Of a DNA stretch of 64,000 nt, positions 7,549-16,024 are shown piece after piece (position 1 is the stretch's first letter; every line of letters starts with the position of its first letter). The translations under genes and the position numbers were made by a program. The stretch comes from Roseococcus sp. (GTDB lineage: Bacteria; Pseudomonadota; Alphaproteobacteria; Acetobacterales; Acetobacteraceae). The notes beneath the pieces are model-generated. The model worked only from the letters and a program-made list of their open reading frames with translations, was not told the origin of the DNA and ran no database searches. The stretch lies in the NCBI GenBank assembly GCA_026414745.1, contig JAOAIK010000038.1, positions 1 to 64,000 of the forward strand, given 5' to 3'.

Positions 7549-8814
7549 ATGGACAGCCTGCCGCCCGCCGCCGGGGCCGATGTCCCCGGGCTGCGCCCCG
7601 CGCCGCACCGGCATCTCTGCACCGATTGCGGCGTCTCGCGCATGGAGAACCCGAAGGCCTGCGCGCGGGCCTGCCAGTTCATCGCCCCCGACTATGCGGC
7701 CGCCGAGGCGCGCGTGCATGGGCGCGCGCGCGATCCCTCCCGGCCGGACGAGCTGCATTTCGGCCCCTTCCGGGCGATGTGGCGGGCGCGGCTGAAGGCG
7801 CCCCGGCCGGGCGCGCAATGGAGCGGCATCACCACGCGCCTCGCCGAGCGGCTGCTGGAGACGGGGGCGGTGGAGGCGGTGCTGACCGTGGCGCCCGACC
7901 CCGCGGACCGCTGGCGCCCGGTGCCCGTGCTGGTGACGCGGGCGGAGGATCTGGCGCGCTGCCGGGGCATGCGGATGGGCTATGCGCCGCTGCTGGCGCT
8001 GCTGGAGCCCGCCCGGGCCGCGGGGCACCGCAGGATCGCCGTCATAGGCATCCCTTGCCAGGTCTATGCTCTCCGGGCGCTGGAGGCGGAGCTGGGCTTC
8101 GAGCGGATCTACGTCATAGGAACACCTTGTTCGGACAACACGACCACGGAAAACTTCCATAGGTTCCTCGGCCTCCTGGACGAGCGTCCCGACGAGATCA
8201 CCTATCTCGAGTTCCGCGCCGATTTCCATGTGGAGCTGCGCTACAAGGACGGCAGACGGCGCGAGATTCCCTTCCTGCAGCTCCCCATCTCGCAGCTCCC
8301 GCCGGATTTCTTCCCCATGACCTGCCGCAGCTGCGTGGACTACACCAATGTGCTGGCCGACATCACGGTGGGCTACATGGGCGGCGAGGGCCGGCAATGG
8401 GTCCTGGTGCGCAACGCGCGTGGCGAGGAGATCCTGGATCTCATCGCGGGCGAGGTGGAGCTGTCCCGCCCCGGCAGCGCCGGACGCCGGGCGGGCCCTG
8501 TGAAGGGCTTCCTCGAGAACACGCGTCGCGCCGCGGGCGGGCTGCCGCTGCGCCGCATGCCCGGCTGGCTGCGCCCCCTGATCGGCTGGCTGATGCCCCG
8601 CCTCGGGCCGAGGGGGCTCGAGTTCGCCCGGGCGCGGGTGGAGATGAAGGCGGTGGAGAGCATCCTCCATCTCGAGCGCGCCGAGCCCGCGCGGGCCAGG
8701 CGGATGATCCCGCCGCATGTCCGGGCGCTCGCGCGGCCCTACGGCCTGCTGCCGCCCGAGGACGGCCCGCAGCCGGGCCGAGGCCTCAGCCGAAGGCCCC
8801 CACCTCATGCGTGA
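7549..8814 (+). CDS. bciB: BciB-type ferredoxin-dependent 8-vinyl reductase (FrhB-family flavoprotein)
   Basis: The 421-residue protein aligns by eye along its length with cyanobacterial Slr1923/BciB, which reduces the C8-vinyl group of divinyl (proto)chlorophyllide with ferredoxin. Features in order: C24-x2-C27 and C38/C42 in an N-terminal cluster region, GAQWSGITT at about 88-96, IPCQVYALRALE with C170, GTPCSDNTTTENF with C194, and TCRSC at 259/262, followed by a C-terminal segment ending in GPRGLEFARAR. The cysteines fit two iron-sulfur clusters of the F420-hydrogenase beta family. It has no Shine-Dalgarno, and a -10 box ends 6 nt before ATG. Codons around 8041-8170 are unusually AT-rich (ATA, GGA, ACA, TGT, AGG). 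The related 7-hydroxymethyl-chlorophyll reductases are an alternative. No other pigment gene is in the window. Confidence 0.72.
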   Translation: MDSLPPAAGADVPGLRPAPHRHLCTDCGVSRMENPKACARACQFIAPDYAAAEARVHGRARDPSRPDELHFGPFRAMWRARLKAPRPGAQWSGITTRLAERLLETGAVEAVLTVAPDPADRWRPVPVLVTRAEDLARCRGMRMGYAPLLALLEPARAAGHRRIAVIGIPCQVYALRALEAELGFERIYVIGTPCSDNTTTENFHRFLGLLDERPDEITYLEFRADFHVELRYKDGRRREIPFLQLPISQLPPDFFPMTCRSCVDYTNVLADITVGYMGGEGRQWVLVRNARGEEILDLIAGEVELSRPGSAGRRAGPVKGFLENTRRAAGGLPLRRMPGWLRPLIGWLMPRLGPRGLEFARARVEMKAVESILHLERAEPARARRMIPPHVRALARPYGLLPPEDGPQPGRGLSRRPPPHA

Positions 8815-11566
8815 TGGCGGCCGAACAGCCGCGCACCAGCGCGAACAGCCGGCGCATGGGGCCGAAAAGCTCCGCATGCTCGCGCGCGTAGCTCGGGCTT
8901 TCGGCCGGGGCGGCGGGCTCGTGGAAATCGAGGCCGGCGGCCGGATCGGGGGCGTCTGGGAAGATCGTCTCGAGCATCGCCAGCGCCGGCTCCACATCGA
9001 GCGCGAGGATGCGCGCGATCGCGGCCTCGCGCGTCATGCCGTGCCGCGGACTGAATTCAGGCACAGCCACCGCCAGCAGCCAGAGGCGATGGATCAGCGC
9101 CAGCCGCAGCGTGTGCAGCAGCACCAGCCGCTCGGGCATCTCGGGCAGGTCGGTCCAGACGGCGCGCAGCGCCAGATGATCCGCCTTCAGCCGGCGGTAG
9201 AGGCGGCGCAGCGCCGCGGCCATGTCCAGCGCATCGAGCGGCGCGGCCACCGCAAGCAGCGCCTCGCGCCGGCCGGGCCGGCGGGTGGCCGCGGCCCGGT
9301 CGAGCCAGGTCGAGGGGTCGAGCGTGCCGATCACCGCCCGCAGCACGCCGAGGTCGGAGCAGGCGGCGGCGCGCGCGGCCATCTGCATGGCCCGGCGGAA
9401 GCGCGGCGAGCGCGCGCGCAGGTCCTGGAAGGCCTCGGGGTTCGCCGCCACCGCCGCGCCCAGCCCCTGCAGCGTGTTCGCGAGCCACCCCACCTGGTGC
9501 AGGATGGCGTTGTTCGGGATGGCGCGCAGCTGCGAGGGGTGGGTGATGCGCACCGGCCCGCCGAGACCATCCGTCTGCCGCGCGGCGGGGCGGGACCCGG
9601 TGGGCTCGATCAGCCCCGGCCCGAAACCGCCGAGCAGCGCGGCATAGCCCGGATCCTCGACGAGCGCCTGCATCTCGCGCCTGAGGGTCGCGAAGAAATC
9701 GGCGCCGTAGTCGCTCTCGGCATAGATCGGATCCGGCTCGGCCGGCGGGGCGGCGAAGGCGTGTTCGGCGATGCGCGCGACGCTGGCCGCGGCCAGCGCC
9801 GGCGTGCCCCAGAGCAGGTAGCCGTCGCCGCCCTGGAAGGAGGTCTCCTCGCGCACGGCGAAACCCGCCTCGGCGAGGCTGCGCCGCGCCTGGGGCGGGA
9901 AGAGGTAGTCCAGCCGGTCCGCGAGGCTGTCGGGATGCCCGCCGCGGCCGATGCTCTCGCCATGCGTGTCGAAGAGCACGAGCTCGATGCCCGAGAGCCC
10001 GTGCCGGCGCAGCAGCTCGCCGAGCCGCAGCTTCAGGCGCTCGACGAGGTAGGAGGCGGCGAGCTGCCCCACATAGCGCCCGGAATCCGAATAGCCGAAC
10101 TGCAGGCACAGCCGGCCGTGCAGCCGCAGGTAGTCGCGGAAATGCGGGCTGCGCAGCGCCTCGTCCAGCACGCGCTCGCCATGCTCCAGCGCGCTCGCCG
10201 TCTCGAACAGCGGCGACAGCTCGACATGCCGCTCGCAGCCGAAATGCCGGGCGAGCCAGAGCGCGGCGAGCAGCGTGTAGCCCGTCTCGGTCTCGGCGAT
10301 CAGGAAGCGGATGGGCGAGGCGGCGTCCACCCATTTGGCGATCTGCGCCGCCGTCATCATCAGCCGCGCCGCCGAGGCCTGCTCGCTCAGCAGCGCGCCG
10401 AAATCCACCGGGCGCGGCGCGGGGTCGGCCAGCGCGGCATTGACCTGGGCGAGCAGGGTGCGGCGCTGCGCCATGTCGTCGGGGGCCGATGAGATGCCGA
10501 TGCGCTGGCGCACGGCGTTGTGGATCTGCGCCGCGTTGAGCCGCATCTGCGTGTGCGCGAGCGCCAGCCCATGCCCCGCGAGCCCCGCGCGCGCCACCGC
10601 CAGCCGCCGGCGCGCCGCATCGTCTGGGGCGGCGGCGATGGCCTCGGCAAGGGCGGCGAGCAGGGGCGCGGGCGAGGTGAGGGCGGCCTCGGCGCGCGTC
10701 ACCATCGCCTCGGCCAGGGCCTGCACGCGCGCGGGCTCGGGCGTTTCGGGCACGGCCTCGATCTGCGCCGCCACCGCCGCGATGGCGGCGGCGAGCCGCG
10801 CGGAGAGGGTCGGGGCCGCGCCCTCGACCTGCGCGGCGAGGCGTTCGAGCTGCAGCCGCTTCATCACGAGCCGCAGCCGCAGCGTGTCCCACCAGCCGAT
10901 GTCGGTGCGCCCGTCCGTGTCGTAGCCCACCCAGGAGGCGAGGCGGATGGGGGCGGGGCAGAGGCCGTGCCAGCGGTCGGGCCAGATGGCGCGCGCGGCG
11001 TCCAGCATCGCCCCGGCCAGCGCGTCCAGCGCATCCCGGCCGCGGGCGATGGCGGCGGCGGCCTGCTCGAACTCCTGCCGCAGCGTCACCGGCGCGGGGC
11101 GGTGCGGCAGGTTGGCGGGGAAGGCCGTGCCTTCGCTCGCGGCCTCGGCCAGCGCCCGCGCCGTTGCCTCAGGCAAAGAGAAGGTCGGGTGCGCGGTGAA
11201 CACGGCGCAGAAGCGCGTGCGCTCCACCGCCGCGCGATAGGCGGCGAAGGGCACGGGGCTGTCGGCGGGGTCGGGGCGGGCGAGGCGCTCGGCGAGGGGC
11301 GCGAAGGCGGCGGCGGGGTCGCTGCCCGGGCGGTGGCCGAGATAGGCGGCGATGCGCCGCGCCCGCGCCTCGGCCGCCTCATCGGCCAGCGCCTGCACCA
11401 GGGCCTCGAGCCCCGCGAGATCCACCGCCCCCTGGTCGAGCTGGCGGCTGACCACGAGCGCCGTGAGCAGCACGGGATCGCCGAAGGGGTCCTCGAGCGC
11501 GGCCTCGCGCGCGTGGCGCAGCCGGGCGCGCAGGGCCTCGCGCAGGGAAGGGGGGGCGCCGTCCAT
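8786..11566 (-). CDS. Divergent phosphoenolpyruvate-carboxylase-like protein
   Basis: The 926-residue product has the length and overall order of PEP carboxylase, which makes oxaloacetate from PEP and bicarbonate. Recognisable landmarks are FTAHPTF at 123-129 (normally TAHPTE), PLFET, FGYSDSGRY and SIGRGGHP (the conserved phosphate-binding GRGG). Several catalytic positions differ: the usual FHGRGGS is FDTHGES at about 532-538, so the catalytic His and Arg are replaced. GGDRDGN is GYDTDGR, the Lys after YSDS is Arg, and the C-terminal NTG is not seen. It may be an enzyme with a shifted mechanism or substrate, or a carboxylase subfamily peculiar to this lineage. The 3' end overlaps bciB tail-to-tail by 29 bp. 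ATG 11566 is the family-like start. Confidence 0.7.
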   Translation of the reverse strand: MDGAPPSLREALRARLRHAREAALEDPFGDPVLLTALVVSRQLDQGAVDLAGLEALVQALADEAAEARARRIAAYLGHRPGSDPAAAFAPLAERLARPDPADSPVPFAAYRAAVERTRFCAVFTAHPTFSLPEATARALAEAASEGTAFPANLPHRPAPVTLRQEFEQAAAAIARGRDALDALAGAMLDAARAIWPDRWHGLCPAPIRLASWVGYDTDGRTDIGWWDTLRLRLVMKRLQLERLAAQVEGAAPTLSARLAAAIAAVAAQIEAVPETPEPARVQALAEAMVTRAEAALTSPAPLLAALAEAIAAAPDDAARRRLAVARAGLAGHGLALAHTQMRLNAAQIHNAVRQRIGISSAPDDMAQRRTLLAQVNAALADPAPRPVDFGALLSEQASAARLMMTAAQIAKWVDAASPIRFLIAETETGYTLLAALWLARHFGCERHVELSPLFETASALEHGERVLDEALRSPHFRDYLRLHGRLCLQFGYSDSGRYVGQLAASYLVERLKLRLGELLRRHGLSGIELVLFDTHGESIGRGGHPDSLADRLDYLFPPQARRSLAEAGFAVREETSFQGGDGYLLWGTPALAAASVARIAEHAFAAPPAEPDPIYAESDYGADFFATLRREMQALVEDPGYAALLGGFGPGLIEPTGSRPAARQTDGLGGPVRITHPSQLRAIPNNAILHQVGWLANTLQGLGAAVAANPEAFQDLRARSPRFRRAMQMAARAAACSDLGVLRAVIGTLDPSTWLDRAAATRRPGRREALLAVAAPLDALDMAAALRRLYRRLKADHLALRAVWTDLPEMPERLVLLHTLRLALIHRLWLLAVAVPEFSPRHGMTREAAIARILALDVEPALAMLETIFPDAPDPAAGLDFHEPAAPAESPSYAREHAELFGPMRRLFALVRGCSAAITHEVGAFG

Positions 11567-11660
11567 GCCGCGATGCTGCACCTGCGAAGGGGGCGCGCGC
11601 CAGCGGAATCCGCAGGGGCGGCGGGTTGCGCCCGCCGGGCGGCTTTGGCAAGTGCGCGCC

Positions 11661-12581
11661 ATGCCCGACAGCGCGCCCCACCTCCTGTGTCCCGGCTGCG
11701 GCGCCGCGCGGGCGCTGCCCGAGGCGGGGCCCTGGCTGGGCGGGGCGCTGGCCTGCGAGGCCTGCGGCTGGGCGCCGCCGCGCCAGGATGGGTTCGCCCT
11801 GCTCGCCCCCGCCCTGGCCGCCCAGGGTTCGGACTACGACCCGGCCGGATTCGCCGCGTTGCTGGCCGCCGAGCCCTGGCATTTCTGGTTCGCCCCCCGC
11901 GCGCGCCTGCTCGCGGGGCTGATCGCGCGGCATTTCCCGGCCGCCGAGAGCTTCCTCGAGGTGGGCTGCGGCACCGGCTATGTCACCGGCGTCATCGCCC
12001 GCGCCCGGCCCTGGCGGCGCGTGCTGGGTGCCGAGGTCTCGGCCGACGGGCTCGCCCATGCCGCGCGGCTGCTGCCGCCGGAGGTGGAGCTGATGCAGAT
12101 GGACGCGCGCGAGATGCCCTTCCGCGCGGCCTTCGACGTGATCGGCTGCTTCGACGTGCTGGAGCACATCGAGCAGGACCAGGAGGTGCTGCACCGCTTC
12201 GCCGCGGCGCTGCGCCCGGGGGGCGGGGTGGTGCTGGCCGTGCCGCAGCACATGTGGCTGTGGAGCGGGGCGGACGAGCACGCCCAGCACAAGCGCCGCT
12301 ACGCGCGCGGCGAGCTGGAGGGGCGCTGCCGCGCCGCCGGGCTCGAGGTGGCGGCGAGCCTCTCCTACAACAGCGTCACCCTGCCGCTGATGCTCGCTTC
12401 GCGCCTGCTGCCGCGGCGCGCGACGGCCGAGCAGGGCGCGCCTGACGAGATGAACCCGCCGCGCTGGCTGAACGCCCTGCTGCGCGCCGCGCTGCAGGCC
12501 GAGGTGGGAATGAGCCTCGCGGGGCTGCATCTGCCGCTGGGCGGCAGCCGGGTGGTGGTGGCGCGGAAGTCGGGGGCCTGA
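11661..12581 (+). CDS. SAM-dependent methyltransferase with N-terminal zinc ribbon
   Basis: The 306-residue protein opens with a four-cysteine knuckle (C10-x2-C13, C32-x2-C35) and then a class I methyltransferase domain. The SAM-binding motif LEVGCGTGYVTG is at 99-110, and FDVLEHIEQDQEVLHRF marks the post-II region. Such zinc-ribbon/methyltransferase proteins are common in polysaccharide loci. The target (sugar, lipid or small molecule) is unknown. It lies immediately upstream of a GT2 glycosyltransferase on the same strand, separated by 95 bp that hold a separate promoter. No Shine-Dalgarno is obvious before ATG 11661. Confidence 0.8.
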   Translation: MPDSAPHLLCPGCGAARALPEAGPWLGGALACEACGWAPPRQDGFALLAPALAAQGSDYDPAGFAALLAAEPWHFWFAPRARLLAGLIARHFPAAESFLEVGCGTGYVTGVIARARPWRRVLGAEVSADGLAHAARLLPPEVELMQMDAREMPFRAAFDVIGCFDVLEHIEQDQEVLHRFAAALRPGGGVVLAVPQHMWLWSGADEHAQHKRRYARGELEGRCRAAGLEVAASLSYNSVTLPLMLASRLLPRRATAEQGAPDEMNPPRWLNALLRAALQAEVGMSLAGLHLPLGGSRVVVARKSGA

Positions 12582-12640
12582 AGCGGTGTCTCTCCCCGCC
12601 CCGGGCCGGCGCCTGCTCGGCTTGTACAGGCGCTGGCCGA

Positions 12641-12670
12641 TTGGCCATTTGCCGGGTGGCGGCGTAGAAG
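12641..12670 (+). promoter_or_regulatory. Leaderless-type promoter of the GT2/formyltransferase pair
   Basis: TTGGCC (12641-12646), an 18-bp spacer and TAGAAG (12665-12670) end 6 nt before the ATG of the glycosyltransferase, so the first transcribed base would be the start codon. Only a weak ribosome site (AGAAG within the -10 box itself) is present. Assigned by eye. Confidence 0.45.
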
Positions 12671-12676
12671 CCGCTC

Positions 12677-13621
12677 ATGGCCCAGCCCGAACTCTCGGTC
12701 GTCACGACGCTCTACCGGTCCGCTCCCTTCCTCGCGGAGTTCCTGGCGCGCGCGACGGCAGCGGCCGAGGCGGCGAGCGCGTCGCATGAGATCGTGGTGG
12801 TGGACGACGGCTCGCCGGACGACGCTCTGGACATCGCCATCCGCGCCGCGCAGGCGGACCCTCGCATCCGCGTGATCGAACTGGCGCGCAACTTCGGCCA
12901 TCACGCCGCGATCCTGGCCGGCCTGACCCATGCCCGCGGCGAGCGCGTCTTCCTCGTCGATTCCGACCTCGAAGAGCCGCCGGAGCTGCTGCTGCGCTTT
13001 GCCGCCGCCCTGGAGGCCGAGGACGCGGACGTGGTCTATGGCTACCACGACCAGAAGGTGGGCTCGCGGATGCGCCAGTTCGCGAGCGGCCTGTTCTGGC
13101 GCCTGTTCAACCTGCTCTCGGAGACGCACACGCGGGAGAACATCTGCCATGTGCGGCTCATGCGCCGCGCCTATGTGGACGCGCTGCTCTCCCTGCCGGA
13201 GCGCAACATCTTCCTCGGCGGACTGTATTCGTGGCCCGGCTTCCGCCAAGTGCCGATGCGGGTGGAGCGGGTGATCAACCGCCCTGTCTCCACCTACAAC
13301 CTGCGCCGCCGGATCGCGCTGGCCGTCCGCTCCGTTGTCGCCTTCTCCGCGCGGCCCTTGCACCTCGTCTTCATGCTGGGTGCGGGCATCGCCGGCATCT
13401 CGCTGCTGGTGGCCTTGGCGACGCTGGCGCTGCGCCTGGTCTGGGGTTCGGAGATGCTGGTGGGCTTCGCCTCGATCATGATCTCGATCTGGTTCCTCGG
13501 CGGGCTCACCATCATGTCGCTCGGCGTGATCGGTCTTTACATCGCTCAACTCTACACCGAGGCGAAGGGACGCCCGCGCTGGCTTGTTCGCCGCATCCAC
13601 GGGGGACAGGGGCCAAGATGA
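12677..13621 (+). CDS. GT2 glycosyltransferase, polyprenyl-phosphate sugar synthase type (ArnC/DPM1-like)
   Basis: The 314-residue protein has a GT-A catalytic domain with VVDDGSPDD at 41-49 and the DSD metal motif at 95-97 in VFLVDSDLEEPPE. Two hydrophobic helices near the C-terminus (about 230-265 and 275-300) follow. This layout is typical of enzymes that load an activated sugar onto undecaprenyl phosphate at the cytoplasmic face, like ArnC and GtrB. Its stop overlaps the ATG of a formyltransferase by 4 nt, so the two are translated together. A close paralog (GT2 at 14951-15913) sits in opposite orientation 1.3 kb away and shares TLYRSAP and ELARNFGHH. The sugar is unknown; a 4-amino-4,6-dideoxy sugar is plausible from neighbours. 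Confidence 0.85.
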   Translation: MAQPELSVVTTLYRSAPFLAEFLARATAAAEAASASHEIVVVDDGSPDDALDIAIRAAQADPRIRVIELARNFGHHAAILAGLTHARGERVFLVDSDLEEPPELLLRFAAALEAEDADVVYGYHDQKVGSRMRQFASGLFWRLFNLLSETHTRENICHVRLMRRAYVDALLSLPERNIFLGGLYSWPGFRQVPMRVERVINRPVSTYNLRRRIALAVRSVVAFSARPLHLVFMLGAGIAGISLLVALATLALRLVWGSEMLVGFASIMISIWFLGGLTIMSLGVIGLYIAQLYTEAKGRPRWLVRRIHGGQGPR

Positions 13622-14307
13622 AGCGCCTCGCCTGGGCGGTCAGCGGAGAGGGCAGGGCGCTGGAGGCGGTCCTGCAGGCGAGCGATGCCGGGCTTCTTCC
13701 CGTCCGGGTCGTGGCCGTGGCCATCGATCGGCCCTCGCGGATTTCCGCCGTCGCAGAGGCGCGCGGCCTGCCCTGCCCCCTCATCGCGCCGGGGCCGTTG
13801 CCCTACCATCCGGACCTTGCGCGGCTCCTGGCCGCGACCGGGGCCGAGTGGCTCGGTCTCACCTTCAACCGGCTGCTTTCCACCGAAGTGATCGACCACA
13901 TGGAGGGGCGGATTTTCAACCTGCACCTCTCCCTGCTGCCGATGTTCCCCGGTTTCGGCGCCCTGCGCCGGGCCCTGGCCGAGGGCATGCGCATGACGGC
14001 GGTGACGGTGCATCTCGTGAACACGACGCTCGACCAGGGGCCGATCCTCGCCCAGGGCTGCGTGCCGGTGGCGCGGCGCGACACCCGGGCCACGCTGGGG
14101 CGGCGGCTGTTCGAGGCGGCCTTGCCGCTGCTGCTGCAGGTGGTGCGCAGCATCGGGCAGGGAGAGCTGCGTTTCACCCCCGCCACAGGGTTGGAATGGG
14201 AGAGAACCGATCGCGCCCCTGCCGCGCCCACGCCGCGCTTTCCCCTGGTCGACGAGGATCTGCTCGCCTTCGCCGAGGCGTATTGTGCGGCGCTGCCCGT
14301 GGCGTGA
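13618..14307 (+). CDS. Stand-alone formyltransferase (10-formyl-THF dependent, amino-sugar type)
   Basis: The 229-residue protein has a formyltransferase catalytic domain with the triad spacing N101, H103 (FNLHLSLLPMFPG) and D139 (TLDQGPILAQ). This is the same order as in purN, fmt and ArnA-N enzymes. Its length is close to a bare catalytic domain, without the C-terminal domain of methionyl-tRNA formyltransferase. ATGA overlap with the upstream GT2 gene implies a joint role. Most likely it N-formylates an amino sugar before or after lipid loading, as ArnA does for UDP-Ara4N. A GART/purN role is less likely given the partner. The substrate is inferred from context only. Confidence 0.78.
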   Translation: MKRLAWAVSGEGRALEAVLQASDAGLLPVRVVAVAIDRPSRISAVAEARGLPCPLIAPGPLPYHPDLARLLAATGAEWLGLTFNRLLSTEVIDHMEGRIFNLHLSLLPMFPGFGALRRALAEGMRMTAVTVHLVNTTLDQGPILAQGCVPVARRDTRATLGRRLFEAALPLLLQVVRSIGQGELRFTPATGLEWERTDRAPAAPTPRFPLVDEDLLAFAEAYCAALPVA

Positions 14308-14327
14308 GGCCGACCGCCGCCGGTCCT

Positions 14328-14954
14328 TCAGCCCCGCCGCACCAGCACGGTGAACTCCCACAGCCCGTAATCCTGCAGCAGCGCCACATGCCGGCCGTAG
14401 CGGTCGAGGCAGTGGCGCAGCATCGCGGCCGGGTCGGCGTAGTGCAGGTGCGGCCGGCGCTTCTCGGGGTCGGAGCAGAGGGAGAGCACGTTGAAGCCGA
14501 AGCCGCGCCGGCCGTTCCGCGCAAGGGTCTCGATCACGCCGAGCGTGTACTCGGCCCACTCCGCCTCCTCCGCCTCGCCCTTCACGTTCAGCACGCCCGA
14601 GGCGATGGCGTAGTCGGCCGGCGTATCGGGTTCGGCACCGACATGCCAGGAGACGCCCGGACCTTCGGGGTGGCGGGCGCGGGCGGCCTCGATCATCTCG
14701 GGCGCCACGTCCCAGCCCGCATAGGCGCCCAGATGGCCCTGGGCGCGCAGGAAATCGAGGAAATCCCCGTAGCCGCAGCCGAGATCGAGCACCGAGGCCT
14801 CGGGCTCGGCGCCGAGCAGGCGCAGGAACTGCGCGTGGCGCAGCCGCTGCGACTCCTCGCCGTTCCAGTCCACGCCGCGCGGGTTCGCCCCGTGCTCGGC
14901 CAGGCGTCCGGCATAGTAGCGCGCCACGCGATGCAGCAGCGCCTCCCGGTTCAT
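14328..14954 (-). CDS. SAM-dependent methyltransferase
   Basis: The 208-residue class I methyltransferase has SAM motif LDLGCGYGDFLDFL in the N-terminal half and a SGVLNVKGEAEEAEW segment in the core. It is convergent with the formyltransferase and starts by a 4-nt overlap (ATGA) with the stop of the GT2 gene upstream, so it is translationally coupled to a lipid-sugar synthase. A glycan or carrier-lipid O- or N-methylation role is plausible. The acceptor cannot be identified from sequence. Confidence 0.8.
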   Translation of the reverse strand: MNREALLHRVARYYAGRLAEHGANPRGVDWNGEESQRLRHAQFLRLLGAEPEASVLDLGCGYGDFLDFLRAQGHLGAYAGWDVAPEMIEAARARHPEGPGVSWHVGAEPDTPADYAIASGVLNVKGEAEEAEWAEYTLGVIETLARNGRRGFGFNVLSLCSDPEKRRPHLHYADPAAMLRHCLDRYGRHVALLQDYGLWEFTVLVRRG

Positions 14955-15913
14955 CGCACGGTTTCCCTGCGCGCCGCGACCTCCGTCCCCGCGCCCGCGG
15001 CGCGGTGCAGCCGGCGCAGATGGGTGTAGGGCCGGCGCTTCGACTCCTCGAGCAGCGCGGCGATGTAGATGCCGAGAATGCCGAGCACCAGCACGATCAG
15101 CCCGCCGAAGAACCAGACCGAGAGGAACACCGAGGTCCAGCCCGCCATCGCCACCCCGTGGGTGAGGTAGCGCAGCAGCAGCAGCAGCGCGACCGCGATG
15201 GCCAGGCCCGAGAGCGCGAGCCCGCTGTAGAAGACGAGGTAGAGCAGCCGCGTCGAGGTGGTGGTGACATGCTCCACCGCCATGCGGATGCGCCGCGACA
15301 GGGTGTAGGTGGTGGGCGAGAGGGAGAGCTTCGCCACCTCCATCGGCGCCTGGCGGAAGCCCGTCAGCACCCAGAGGTCCGACATCTGGAAGCTGCGGTC
15401 CTCGTGCGCCGTCAGGGCATCGACATAGTCGCGGCGCATCAGCCGGGCGGTGAGGAGGTTGCGCGGGATGCTGCGGTCGGACAGCGCGTCCATGAGCCGG
15501 TAGAAGGCCTCGCCGGTCACGCGCTCGAACCATCCGCCGCGGCGGGCGGGCTGAACGCCGTAGACCACGTCCCAGCCCTCGTCCATGAGCTTCTGGAGGA
15601 AGGCGGGGAGGGCTTCGGGCGGCTCCTCGAGGTCGCTGTCGAGCAGGAAGACGAGATCGCCCGTGGCGAGCTTGAGGCCGGTCATCATCGCCTTGTGGTG
15701 GCCGAAGTTGCGCGCGAGCTCGGCCACCACCACGCGCGGGTCGGCGGCCTGCAGGGCGAGGGCCAGCTGCAGGCTCTCGTCGGGCGACCCGTCATCGACG
15801 AGGATCATCTCGATCTCCCCGAACAGCGGCTCGGCCGCCGCCATGCAGCGGCGATGGAACTCCGCAAGGCCCGGGGCGGAACGGTAGAGAGTCGAAACGA
15901 TCGAGAGCTTCAC
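14951..15913 (-). CDS. GT2 glycosyltransferase, polyprenyl-phosphate sugar synthase type (paralog)
   Basis: The 320-residue paralog of the GT2 protein at 12677 begins with GTG at 15913 (KLSIVSTLYRSAPGLAEF). It has the acidic motifs VDDGSPDE and LLDSDLEEPPEALP, and two C-terminal membrane helices (about 230-265 and 270-300) with a basic tail. The fold predicts transfer of a sugar from a nucleotide donor to undecaprenyl phosphate. Its downstream partner is a methyltransferase, whereas the other copy pairs with a formyltransferase. The two probably load different sugars or act at different steps. Confidence 0.85.
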   Translation of the reverse strand: MKLSIVSTLYRSAPGLAEFHRRCMAAAEPLFGEIEMILVDDGSPDESLQLALALQAADPRVVVAELARNFGHHKAMMTGLKLATGDLVFLLDSDLEEPPEALPAFLQKLMDEGWDVVYGVQPARRGGWFERVTGEAFYRLMDALSDRSIPRNLLTARLMRRDYVDALTAHEDRSFQMSDLWVLTGFRQAPMEVAKLSLSPTTYTLSRRIRMAVEHVTTTSTRLLYLVFYSGLALSGLAIAVALLLLLRYLTHGVAMAGWTSVFLSVWFFGGLIVLVLGILGIYIAALLEESKRRPYTHLRRLHRAAGAGTEVAARRETVR

Positions 15914-15966
15914 GGGCGGTCCCGGCGCGGTGTGGGCACCGGCGGCACTAGACGAAAACCCCCTCC

Positions 15967-15995
15967 TTGGCGAGGGCCGCGCGCGCGCCTATCAG
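15967..15995 (+). promoter_or_regulatory. Promoter of the PhyH gene
   Basis: TTGGCG (15967-15972), a 17-bp spacer and TATCAG (15990-15995) lie upstream of the PhyH start. The leader would be about 20 nt and contains the GGAGAGGGGAG ribosome site. Box quality is good for this G+C-rich sequence. Confidence 0.45.
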
Positions 15996-16024
15996 GCGGG
16001 GCAGGAGAGGGGAGCCGGACGGGC

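Noticed and set aside
8717-10492. Long open frame on the plus strand opposite the PEPC-like gene
   Set aside because: Gln/Arg/His-rich composition typical of an antisense shadow in G+C-rich DNA; the minus strand carries a full-length family member.
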